From NCBI GenBank assembly GCA_047495785.1, contig JBLDXI010000042.1:3348001-3412000 (forward strand): a DNA stretch of 64,000 nucleotides, read 5' to 3'. A model generated the notes under the pieces. It did not search any database and was not told the origin of the DNA. It worked only from the letters and a program-made list of their open reading frames with translations. Made by a program: the position numbers and the translations under genes. Shown here piece after piece: positions 50,227-60,639 of the stretch (position 1 is the stretch's first letter; the number at the start of each line of letters is the position of its first letter). The DNA is from Lepidodermella squamata (taxonomy: Eukaryota; Gastrotricha).

Positions 50227-51943
50227 CCAAAAGTACCGTCCGATCAAAACGCCATGCGACTTCGCCGGGTTAGACAGCGGTGATTTGGGCGAAGTCCCGC
50301 ATGACGGTTTAAATTAATAAACATGAGGGCTGTCACTCTCAATACTAGCTGCCCCCAGTTACACATAACAAGTTTGAAATAGCAGTTAATAAGCAGTTAC
50401 CAGGACCGTGGAACATGAAATTGATGGAACCCGGCGACATCTTCTCGGTATCAATTAACCTAGGGTTAGTAGAATTTTATCAAAATGTAAGACGGAAGTA
50501 ATAATCACGTAATTTTCACAGATCAATTCCCGTGAACGAGTATCCCGCAGCTTTGAAAAATATTCTTGACAGATTCTATTTCACATCACCGCCGAAGAAA
50601 CTGTAACATCACCATTTGGCATTCAGTCGGCGGCGAGAACAGCCGCGACGAATAACGAGGATACCGCATCAGCAACACCGGGCAGCCAGTTGTAGGCAGA
50701 TACTAGCAAGCAAGCAAGCAAGCAATGTTTTATTCGATCAAAACAAATTAACTAGCACCGGCCACGGGTGGGCTTTGGGCGCGTCCTGGAATATTTTCGA
50801 ATCAACACAATAAATACAGACAAAATGGGCAGGTCCCCGGAGGGGGACTGCTGTTAGGCGGAAGCCGACCCCCCGTTTTTCTCTGTTTGTGGTGGGCGAC
50901 TGCGGCAGATGCTCGTTTTCTGCGTTCATCTTTTTGAATTCTTTGCAAAAATTAGTTGCCAAGAAATATTTGGAAAAAATGTATTTTTTCTGGACAATTA
51001 GTTGCTGTGATATAGCGTCGTCTTCCTCGTGACTCTTCTTCGCCGTCTTCCAGCATTCATGGCGAAAGACGTCTGCTAGTCGTTCGCCGTTTGTCATGTC
51101 TCCTCAGTCTGGCTTTTTGCTTAGGTGTACTCTTTCACTAATCCGCCCTTTTCTTGTTATCAATTCCTTCCTATCCCTCATCTGGTATATACAGACTGTA
51201 ATCCCTGCGCATCAAGTTCATAGTTGAGTCTCTTGGAATTCATCTTTATTACTCCATGCTTTCATGAGAACCTCTCTCGGTGATCCTCTCGTATTCATTC
51301 ACTCTCCGTTACAAAGCGTTATTGAGAAGAGCTTAGTGAGCTATTCTTACTCCGAACTCATGAATGCTAGATTTCAGATGATCCAGATAGAATCTAGGAA
51401 GCATACTCTAATGCCACTTAGAACCCAAGGTTTCGCTGACCTACGCTACCCATGCCTACTAAGATTTAGCTAAATGATAGCTGCTCCTTAAGGAGTCTAT
51501 TCTCAGAGTCGCTCTGTTTTTACTTACTCCTTTGTCAACCTGGATACTCACGCTGCGCTATCATTCTGTATTCTGTGGAATTCTGTGGAATTGTGGAATG
51601 ATCAGTGATCAGTGACAAGTGATTTTAAGTTTGATTTCGAAAATATTTATCTGAAGAGATCTTGGAGTATCATCCGGGAGTATCTAACCATAGTAAGCAT
51701 CTAAACTGAGCAATTACACGCTCCTCCGAGATGGAGCTACACGGAGAAGTCTTCGCAAATTGAACAATCATAGACATCAGATAAATCAAAATCAAATTTG
51801 ATTATCTGATCTCTAGGCAAATAATATTCACAATAGCCACATTCCAATTAATAGGTATTAAAATATTCAATATATATGAGTATCAATAATATCATACTCA
51901 TACTCTTCAGACTCGTAGTCTCTTTGCTACTCTTGTACACTCT
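50227..51943. other. Non-coding, no gene seen
   Basis: Contains an AAGC microsatellite at about 50703. Open frames here lack family resemblance. Likely intergenic repeat-derived DNA. Confidence 0.4.
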
Positions 51944-52110
51944 TACAGTGAAAGTTGTCTAAACCGGACTCGGGTCGCGCCAGGCAAAATGGTCCGGTTT
52001 AGACCAAGTCCGGTTTAGATTAAAATTATAATGTAAAGTCCACACTTTTGGATTGAGCCACCCGAAAACGTCCGGTTTAGACCGGACCGGCTCAGACAAC
52101 TTTTACTGTA
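51944..52110. mobile_element. 167-bp relative of the CAGTAAAAG element
   Basis: Ends TACAGTGAAAGTTGTCTAAA and GACAACTTTTACTGTA with TA flanks. The interior carries GTCCGGTTTAGAC-type repeats and CGCCAGGCAAAAT, which is also present inverted in the 26670-27860 element (ATTTTGCCTGGCG). It is therefore a shorter deletion derivative of the same family. Confidence 0.8.
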
Positions 52111-52526
52111 TTTGTGCAAGTTTCCTCTCAACATGTAGCATTTAGCATCAAAGCAGATTTTGTTTTGTTTTATTATCAGACACTCATCAGACATCATCAC
52201 AAGGTTATGAGTCCCATGATTGTTGGGCGAACCGCGGTCCTCAGGCTTCGGGTGCCGAATGGTAAACAATCTTAAACAAACAATCACTTTTTCGTGGAGT
52301 AAAAAGAAGCAACAATCATTCCCCACTCAAAATTGTAGACCCAAGAAGCTGAATAAAGTTTGAATATGTATGATTAACTTTTCCATCCTGATATCCTCTT
52401 GATTTATTGATTCTATTGATTTAGCGAATGCTTTCAAAGTTTATTATGAAAAGGTTGCTTTTCGTTATAAGAGTCATGAGTAATTAAGCCGGGGCTCTAC
52501 TTATGACTCTTTACTCATTACTCATC

Positions 52527-52673
52527 TGGATGATGACGAGCATCAATGCTTTTGCACTTGATGAATCTGAATTTCGGATGTATTTCTCTGAGAATCCGAA
52601 TCTGAGAATCTGAGAAGTGCATCCGAAATTCAGATTCATTAAGTATAAATTTATTGGTGCTCGTCATCATCCA
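52527..52673. repeat. 147-bp imperfect palindrome
   Basis: TGGATGATGACGAGCATCAA at the left is mirrored by GGTGCTCGTCATCATCCA at the right. Further in, ACTTGATGAATCTGAATTTC is mirrored by GAAATTCAGATTCATTAAGT, leaving a loop of about 30 bp rich in GAATCTGAGA. Foldback MITE-like structure. Confidence 0.75.
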
Positions 52674-52948
52674 AGTTGATCGATCCTTACCTGTTACCTG
52701 AGAATCGAAGAGCACGCACATGAAAGCGCCTAATAAAGCCGTCTCATAAGCACAGATGAGGAACAGTTCATGTTGTCTTTTCTTTAAATGTGGTGGAAGA
52801 ATTCCAATGAGAAGGCTCATTTATTTTATTTATTTATCTATTTAAGAGCTGTAACACCCAAGAGAGCAGCTCGATATAACTGAACATTGAAAGGTAACAT
52901 ATAACATTACTGGACAGTTACAATGTCAAATGAGGCACGATCAGTAAA

Positions 52949-53140
52949 TCATAAACAAGGATGAGCGCCACATATGATTCTAACAGCGCGATCTTGAGTT
53001 GATTGGAGCCGATGCAACGTTGTCGGTGTTGCCTGTCTCCCAAAGTTCACTACAGGTAAAATTGATACGTCAATGAATAATACGCCTCGGCATGTCAGCT
53101 TACGCCATGTATCAGAACAAAATCCGGTCTTCAGTAACAA
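52949..53140 (-). pseudogene. Non-LTR retrotransposon reverse-transcriptase remnant
   Basis: The minus-strand frame contains PTTLHRLQSTQDRAVRIICG, which fits the thumb-region pattern LxxLQxxQNRAVRIIxGA found after the catalytic domain of LINE reverse transcriptases. Only about 60 codons remain and no start or catalytic motif is present. A decayed fragment. Confidence 0.55.
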
Positions 53141-54144
53141 ATATAGAGCGAGGATATCACGAGAATTATTTCACAGCAGGCTTTCGCACAGGTCAGACTT
53201 GTTAGAGTTGTGGGGATGGCAGATCAACCGCGCCGATACCCGCGCATTACAGTTAAGCACATCAAATGTTCAATATCATTCTTACAGTATACTCTGAACA
53301 TCGAGCTAGCGTTAGGAGTGACTCGCTCAATTCCACAAACGCATGACTGCAGCTGAACTTGAACTTATGACCAGGGTGCGATCTTCGATCCGCGAGCTCC
53401 CGGGGATGGAAAAAAATTTTTGCTGTTTTTGCCAAAATGACGAGTCATTTCGGCTAATAACCGAGCGAAGCGAGAAAATTTTGGAGATTTTCCACTAAAA
53501 CACGCCCCAGAACCTTCCAAAATTAACAAAACAGTAGGATAAATTCTCATTTTGTTGTCTGGCCCGGCCGAGCTGGGGGGGATGATCCCCCCCATCCCCC
53601 CCTGAAAGTCGCACACTGCTTATGACGGTTTCGCAAGGATGCGCTACAATGTGTCCCCCTTTCCTGTTTCGGGTGGCGAAAATAATGATATATCAATTCA
53701 GTCTAAAAGTCGAAAAGCGCACAAGGGGATGTTATTGAAGATCAATCTGGCTGAGTAGCCCCCTGTCGAAGCAAGCCAGGCGTAAAGAGTGAGGTCAACA
53801 GCTCGTGTCCTCGGCAAAGAGAGCTAAACAAATAAACCTGTGACATCTCGACTCCAATCCAGTTCGTCCTCATGATATTTTAGATTGTTCCCCTCACATC
53901 CCCTCACTTCCCCCTGTTATCCAATTTATCAAGCTAGGGACCTGCCCATTACGCCACGCTGCAAGCGCAGCGCAGCGGCGTAAGAAAATACATATTATCT
54001 TTACATACACGTGCATAACATATAGTTATAATATAAGTTATAATACATAATATAAAGTTATAATACATATAGTTCTGATCATGACGTGGGAATTATTTAA
54101 ATAAATTGGCGAAGACAGAAAAGAGAGGACAGGAGAATTACGCA
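53141..54144. other. Non-coding, low-complexity and repeat debris
   Basis: Contains a G/C-run palindrome near 53573-53600 (GGGGGGATGATCCCCCC), and an inverted repeat TTACGCC...GGCGTAA near 53.95-53.99 kb followed by TATAATA-type repeats. No gene is supportable. Confidence 0.4.
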
Positions 54145-55350
54145 TTAATTGTTATTACTGTTAGGGTAAACGTGTAATTTAAGAGCGAGTCGGTAGTTAG
54201 AAGCTATAGTTAAGATGTGTGACAGTGCGATATTGTTGACGGATTTGCAAGTTACTATGGATTCGATAATTGAATTGGCAAAATTATTAACATCATGATT
54301 GATACTATCGAACGAGGCTAGTTGTGTTAGAGGAGCGTGGTTCGGGATAAATTTACATTCAATATAGAGGTGGCATATTAGATCTATAGTATCTTGGAAA
54401 TTTCTAATAGGCGTAGCAAGCGAATCACCATGTTTAAGACAGAAAATGCATTTCAATCCTAAGTTATTGATATAGCAAAAGGGTTTATGAAGAGAGTTTG
54501 TCCTAATCATACTGAGTATCCTAATATTTTTCACCGACCAAAAAGCATTTTGAGCATTAGAATATAGCAGCAATTTGTCGAAATTTTCGTCTGTAAAAAC
54601 AGGATTTTGGTATATAGTTTTTAAATCATTAGCTATAGATTTTTTGTTGTTTGTTATCCACACTTCGTACCACTTTCCAAGATGAGCCAAACCCTCAAAT
54701 TGAGAAGTGGCGGTGAAGATGTTGGTGCCCCCAAGTTTTTCGACATCACTTTGTAAATGTTTGAAAATATGGCGATATAGATTTTTATTTGCGTCAATAA
54801 CGTCAAAGGCAGTTTTGATAAGCACATGCTCGTTCTCAAACTTGAGTCGTAGAAAGTACCTGACGGCTGATTTTGTGAGGACAAGTTCAGGTGGGTCGAG
54901 GTAGAATTCGCGATTTACTAGTTCATTCCTAGCAGAGGTTGGAATTCGACAAATTTGTTTCACGAAATGGGTGTTAAATGAGAAAACTTTATTCTTTTTT
55001 GTCTGGCCCCAGAGGCCACTGGCATAAGTGTAGTTGCCGATGACGTATGAGTTGTGTAAAATATTAAATGTTTTCGGTGGAAGATAAGTAGTAAAATTCT
55101 CTATCATGTTCGGGATCAGTGCGGTTATACGTTTTGTATTCGCATTGATAACCTCCACCATTTTGTCGAAATTCAAATTATGCGTGAAATAGACGCCTAG
55201 GTATTTAAATTCTTTTACTCGTTCAATAGATTCACCGTTGAGAGTAAATTTTAGGTTGATATTTTCGGAAAAACGTTTCTCAAAAATCATTATTTTAGTT
55301 TTCTCAACGTTAATTTTAAGGGCAGATACTATAACGGTAGTAACGAGCAA
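54145..55350 (-). pseudogene. 3' part of a non-LTR retrotransposon reverse transcriptase
   Basis: An open frame of up to about 400 codons. It begins within the late palm/thumb region: LKINVEKTKIMIFEKR and then VKEFKYLGVYFTHNLNF are the conserved segments that follow the YADD box in LINE-type reverse transcriptases. Later comes LPPKTFNILHNSYVIGNYTY and a Cys/His-rich segment (CIFCLKHGD, then LICHLYIEC) of the kind seen at the C-terminus of CR1/Jockey-like elements. The catalytic YADD region and endonuclease are missing, so this is a 5'-truncated copy. It is relatively young because the frame is intact. Confidence 0.75.
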
Positions 55351-56349
55351 TAAGAAGTTTCAGCAACGGTCGGCTTGCAGACGAAAGCAAGAGTTGAGAC
55401 GAAGCGTCGAAAAGTATGACTTCAATGTTCTATGTTGAAAAATATGACTTCATGAAGAGAGAAAATACGACGAAGTCACCCATATGTGAAACTACCGTTT
55501 GGGGTGACTTTGGTGACATGTAATTGATAATACGCTTCGTGAGCGTATCAACTTGGTCAAAATGCCAACTACGTTTGGCTGCAGGTCTTGCCAGCTTTCG
55601 ATTGACATCCATATCGACTATACTTCAATGTAACACATGCCACCGCGGTTATTCGAATAAGTCAGTTACAAAAATCAATGCCAATGTCACCCCACTGGGG
55701 TCACCCCAGTTGACGATATGTTGTTGTAAATTCCGCAATTCACCATGTAAATTCACCCAAGCCAACATTTGATGAAATCTTTTTTCAAAGTTAATTGAAG
55801 AATTCTAGGCACACATCCGGCTTTCCAGCTTTGTAACTACTTCCTAACTGTTAACCTTGTCACGACGGTTTAGCAACTAAAATAATCATTAAATGCAACC
55901 AGTCTTAAAGACAACAGCCGATCATATTTATTAAAAAAACTGTACAGGTGCTGCAGTATAAAAGATTTATAAGCCAGCCTATATTGGTTGAAGTAGCCGT
56001 TTCCTATTCGCCTCTCGTGCATTTGTCGAATTCTGCCATCAGATCTCTTGCCAGCGCCCTGCCTTCAACCACTCGAGCCAGCTGAACCTCGGACGTATTC
56101 GGTGTGCCAAACGACGCCCATGTTGTCGGTGCAGTGGAAGGCGGTGTTGCGCTGCTGCTGGTTGGTTTGGTAGTTCCTCATGTTGGCGTTGGCATGATAT
56201 TCCTGTCGCCGTACTAGTTGAGCCCTAAGTCGAGCGGAAAGCTACCGTCGTGGAATATCACGATTGTCTTCGAAAACACGAGGAATACATTTGCAGCTGC
56301 GTGGAAAATCAAAGATGAGGTATAAGAGCTCGACAAGGTCTGCGGAATG
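55351..56349. other. Non-coding, no gene seen
   Basis: Includes the short self-complementary string CACCCCACTGGGGTCACCCC near 55687 and repeated TATGACTTCA(A)TG strings near 55.4 kb. No supportable gene. Confidence 0.4.
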
Positions 56350-56750
56350 ATTTTGAAGAATTCCTGTTACCTGTGCTAGTGAAATAGTTGCCTGCCTCAT
56401 GCGACAACTGAATGGCGACGTCAAGCTTGTCCCAACAGAAAAGCTTTATTTTTCCTCCGAAGCAACGACATTGAATGGCAACTTGTATTGGATGAGAAAA
56501 CTGTGGCGCTGATATCATTTTTGACGGGGACGCTGACGAATAGAGTAAATGGGCTGATAATTTGGCGACTGAAATCGCGTTTTCCTGGGACGCCCATGTT
56601 TTCTCATCCTGTTACGGCTCATAATGTGGCCAAGTTGACGCGACGTGGCTTTGTTGAGGTACCAACTGCCAGAGGTCTGCTCGCATCTGGCCAAGTCGAA
56701 TTGGGCGGATTGGCCGATACGAATAGCATTATTTTGGCGATTCAAAACAA
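56350..56750 (+). pseudogene. Degenerate inverted copy of the PPCDC-like gene
   Basis: On the plus strand, CCTGTTACCTGTGCTAGTGA, AAGCTTGTCCCAACAGAAAA, TTTTTCCTCCGAAGCAACGA, TTTTCTCATCCTGTTACGGC and CTCGCATCTGGCCAAGTCGA follow in the same order as in the gene at 57345-57896, which is on the minus strand. At least two internal segments are deleted and the frame is broken by stops, so it is a pseudogene. The similarity ends near GCGATTCAAAACAA, where the two copies diverge. Confidence 0.85.
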
Positions 56751-57344
56751 TCGACAGCAGAAAGTACCATTGCTTGGGCAACGCAAAAACGACGGCATAT
56801 AAGCGTGAACGAATGAATCCCGTTCCGTTACTGTATTTGGACACCGCAGAAACGAAACCGAACATTCGCCTCGAACAAGCATTGAAACTGCCGCAAACCG
56901 TTGAAGCACTACAAGTAGGAATCTCTTGAATACTGATAGATAACTTACAAAATTTAACCTACTAATGAATAGATACTACCGACTTGGCTTCCACGGGAGC
57001 AGCTTTGACCGAATATTCATTCGCCGTATTCGATGATCTTCAAGATGACAATGGCCTCGACAGATCGAAAATCTGTTCCATCCAATCTATGAATGCGCAC
57101 ACGGTATTAGCAATAATCTACTGCTGCCCTTAGCCGATTCACACCACCGCCGATGTAACTTCGACACTACCTTTTGACACTCCAAGGAGCTGTTCCATAC
57201 AATCCATGAATAAGCGTATCGGCTGATTCCAAAACCATTCGAAAAAATCGTCGAGACATATGATGACTGTGTATCCAACCAACATGCGACTAGTATTGAA
57301 GGAGACATTGGTATTCATTGCGGCTCATCCATCGCCTGGTTTCA
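56751..57344. other. Spacer between the inverted PPCDC-like copies, no gene seen
   Basis: The loop between the two inverted copies. It holds small repeated strings (TGTTCCATCCAATCTATGAA and TGTTCCATACAATCCATGAA) and no supportable coding frame. Confidence 0.4.
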
Positions 57345-57896
57345 TTAATTTTGTAAAGAGAATGTGTGACAAGGCGTTTTGTTTTGAATCGCCAAAACAA
57401 TGCTATTCGTATCGGCCAATCCGCCCAATCCGACTTGGCCAGACGCGAGCAGACCTCTAGCAGTTGGTACTTCAACAAAGCCACGTCGCGTCAACTTGGC
57501 CACATTTTCAGCAGTAACAGGATGAGAAAACATGGAAGAGTTCATCGCTAACGCAAAAACAGCCGGCTTCGCCCGGGCGTCCCAGGAAAATGCGATTTCA
57601 GTAGCCAAATTATCGACTAGCCCATGGGCTATTTTCGCCAGAGAGTTGGCGTTCAGCGGAGCTATCAGCAATACCTCAGCCCATTCACTCAATTCGCTAG
57701 CATCGCCGTCTAAAATGATGTCAGCACCACAGTTTTCTACAAGCTGCCATTCAATATCGTTGCTTCGGAGGAAAAACAATGCTTTTTCTGTTGGGACGAG
57801 CTTGACCTCGGCATTCAGCTGTCGGATGAGGGACGCAACGATTTCACTAGCACAGGTAACAGCTACACTGCCGGTGCAGACCAATAAAATTTTCAT
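57345..57896 (-). CDS. PPCDC-like flavoprotein, probably not catalytic
   Basis: An intronless frame of 183 residues with the fold of phosphopantothenoylcysteine decarboxylase, the coenzyme A pathway enzyme. Visible motifs are LLVCTGSVAVTCASEIV (flavin-binding start), WAEVLLIAPLNANSLAKIAH, GLVDNLATEIAFSWD and FALAMNSSMFSHPVT (the PAMN motif with Ala-Leu before it). The catalytic His, expected two residues before the E/D-L-R-R-W-A motif, is replaced (DASELSEWAE). The substrate-clamp Cys of the LACGDxGxG motif is Ser (LLASGQVGLGGLAD). Loss of both suggests a pseudoenzyme, perhaps a regulator like the yeast Hal3 group. It is shorter at the C-terminus than human PPCDC (204). It lies 113 bp downstream of a MIF4G gene on the same strand. 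Confidence 0.8.
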   Translation of the reverse strand: MKILLVCTGSVAVTCASEIVASLIRQLNAEVKLVPTEKALFFLRSNDIEWQLVENCGADIILDGDASELSEWAEVLLIAPLNANSLAKIAHGLVDNLATEIAFSWDARAKPAVFALAMNSSMFSHPVTAENVAKLTRRGFVEVPTARGLLASGQVGLGGLADTNSIVLAIQNKTPCHTFSLQN

Positions 57897-58009
57897 TGAA
57901 AAACGCCTATCGTAAATAAATGAAATAAATGTAACAATTCAAAATTTAAGACCGATCAAGAAATAAAAGACGTTTTATTTTTTCAGAAAAAATTTAGGAC
58001 TAAAAGATA

Positions 58010-60516
58010 TCAAAAATTTTGTGAGCGAGAACAACCAGGAATACTATCGCCCGACTTGCGTTTTCTCGGGTTCGTCACAGCCCCGTCTTCACTAACCGGC
58101 TGCTCAATGGCCTCGCCTTTACAGCACATGCAACTCAGGGCCGGTAAATTACCATCACTGGTCAGTTCACAAATTCGAGCGATGAATACCTCGAAAGACT
58201 GGTCAGGCGTGCAGTTGTTAGCGTAGTGATTTCGGACGCGATTTTTCACGGCCGAAAATTTCAGCGGATTCGCAATTGTCGCAGGCGTGAATTCAAGCAG
58301 CATAAGCCGCAGTTTGTAAGGCATCATATCGTCCGGGTGGCGCGACTCGACCCAACCCTCACGCTTACGGGCTAAAATATCCGCAATTAGGGCTTTCAAC
58401 TTCGGCGATGAATGCTCCTCTTGCGCAACTCTTGTCATGTCCAAGAAAATCTGCTCCCACCAGCGTTCCATGTTAATCGAAGCTGACTCAGAAGCCAACG
58501 ATTTTCCGATCGATAGAAACATCTCGAGAAGGCCTAAGGAATAATTATAAAAATTCGAAAATTAACATTTAAAATGGAACTAAATTCTAAATAATTGCTC
58601 CAATAAAAATGAGGTCCCAGCTTCCAGCATCAAAGGTGAGCGTCCTTGCACTAAATTGTTCGGATTCTTAGCGAGTTTGGCTTTTTGGTTTTTGTTGAAA
58701 TCTTAATGATATTGGGTTCAAAGCTGTTTGATGTCGGAAAAATCACTGATTTGTGAAATCGATACTCGGAATCGATATCAGCTCTGCATGCTGAAGTGTT
58801 CATCGTAAACTGACTGTTCAGAGCACAAAATACGCGTAATATGGAGATCTATCGGCTAGCCATGTCTAGAAGTGAAACTCGAAAACCCATCTTTCGGGGA
58901 AATGTAGAGCTGCAGTCTCAAAATTAGTGCTGGAACCCCAATTTAGGGTAGGTATGCACCTGGCAAACCAAAATAATGAAATGTATACCTTCGTAAATGC
59001 TTTCATTTTTCGTCGATATAGCAGCGTCTAGAAATGACACCATCACATTGAAAGGCATGTAGTTTGCCATTTGAAGTTGAGCGACAAGGCGCGGCAGAGC
59101 GGCAAGTTTCATTCGAAAACACGAATCTTCAAGTTCATACATTTGAAACAGATCATTACGTCGCTTTTCGACAATTTCCGCCTGTAGGGTGGCTAGAGCT
59201 CGCTCGCCTAACTCGATTTTCTCGTTCAGCGACTGCGAGCAATAGCCTTGAAATTCGACGATAAAATTTTTCCCGCGATTATTACAGCACTGGTAAAAAA
59301 ATACGAAAAAAATCAGAAAAAAAAGAAAAATTGCTAAATTTACCCGACTAAGGCTGATGCACAATTTCGTTGCGAATTCAAGGTACTGCGTATTTTCGAC
59401 CTGTTCCAACATTTTCCCAAGAAAATCATCAACCAACTGTGTGAAAACATGCGGCGGTTGATTTTCCAGTCGTTGCCTGATAGTGCTGACAACTTTATCG
59501 AAATTCGCCGGCGTTTCACGAATCAAAGCACTGAGTGAAACCGAAATAGGGTCTGTTGATAAGGAAGATCCAGACGGCATATTTGACAGCGGACCTTCAT
59601 CGCCACTATCATCGAGCAATATCACTTCTTCAGCAGGTCGGCTAGGCGCGTCGCTAATTACAGTGACCATGGAATTTGAGGCACTAACTGATGCGCGAAA
59701 TAGGCCACCCTTCTACAAAATTCAGCGGTAAATTTGAGTTTTTCCCGAATTTTCATAAATTTACCTGAGATAACATGGTGAGAAAACGCTGGACATCTTG
59801 AACGGTTTTTGCAGAGAAAACACCCTTGGCACATGCCTCGCGAAGGTAGGCGATGCGTTTGTCCCAAAACGCAGCGATTCGGCGGCATTTCTCCTCGTCT
59901 TTAGCAGCACGGCCTCGAATAATTCCAGCGTCGAATTCGTCAATAACTTGAAGCAAATTGTAGAGCATCAAACTGTAGTTTGTTTCGAATTCGTTTTCTT
60001 TTTCTATCGAAACAAAAGCTCGGAAAATTGTCGGCGGCATCAAGCCCATGCGATGGCATTGAGCAACAAAACTGAAAAAAATCAAATAAAAATCCCACCT
60101 TAATAAACAAATTCAAATATTTACCGCAATTTCTTGGAGAAGAAATAAACTCGTGAAATGACGCAACCAGCTGCAACTTCGCGAAAACGAACGCAATCTT
60201 TCGAATCAGTCAGCGTGCAGTAAAGACCATGGCGGAAACAGTACATCTTTAGAGCGCCCAACATTTGGACGTAGCTTTTGGCCAGTGTCTCATTATCAGC
60301 CTCGGCCGCTTTTGTCACCAGGTCCCATATACCATTCTGATGCTGGTGTTCGTTTTGCGACTTGCCGAAAATATTCTGAAGACCGGCTATTGTTTCCGAC
60401 AAACAGCGAGTAGGATTTGCTTCGAAACGATCGATCAGAGATCGAATTTGTCTTCTCTCTAGAATTTCGGAGAAATTCAAATTAATTCAAAAGAAATTAT
60501 ACAACTCACCTGCCAT
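58010..60516 (-). CDS. Two-module MIF4G-type protein (right block, gene 7)
   Basis: A tiny first exon, ATG GCA G at 60516-60510, joins in phase 1 to ERRQIRSLIDRF. Later exons run to the stop at 58010, giving about 620 residues. The module boundary is KGGL at about 59.71 kb, followed by EVILLDDSGDEG, a SIM-like string. The second module reads ETPANFDKVVSTIRQRL, NNRGKNFIVEFQGYC and MYELEDSCFRMKLAALPRL, aligning well with eIF4G ILNKLTPxxFxxL, xFRKLLLNRCQ and the RRxSxGNIKFIGEL region. It ends with MERWWEQIFLDM and ADILARKREGW. An intron of about 450 bp, long for this locus, splits this module at YEG|LLEMF. The tail holds CMCCKGE and the basic cluster NPRKRKSGD. Confidence 0.8.
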
Positions 60517-60639
60517 AACGGAAAAATTAAAAAAAAAATCACAACAACTCTACAAAAATTAAGAAATCGATATTTCATTGATTCAGGAAAACAGAAAACA
60601 ATTACAAATACAAGTGTAGAAAAAAAAGAAATTACGAAA

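Noticed and set aside
50738-51097. Minus-strand frame of 119 codons
   Set aside because: Low-complexity character, no domain, lies in repeat-rich DNA; no support beyond being open.
56488-56929. Plus-strand frames over the inverted PPCDC-like copy taken as a gene
   Set aside because: They contain only broken pieces of the PPCDC-like sequence in mixed frames, with internal deletions. Treated as a pseudogene.
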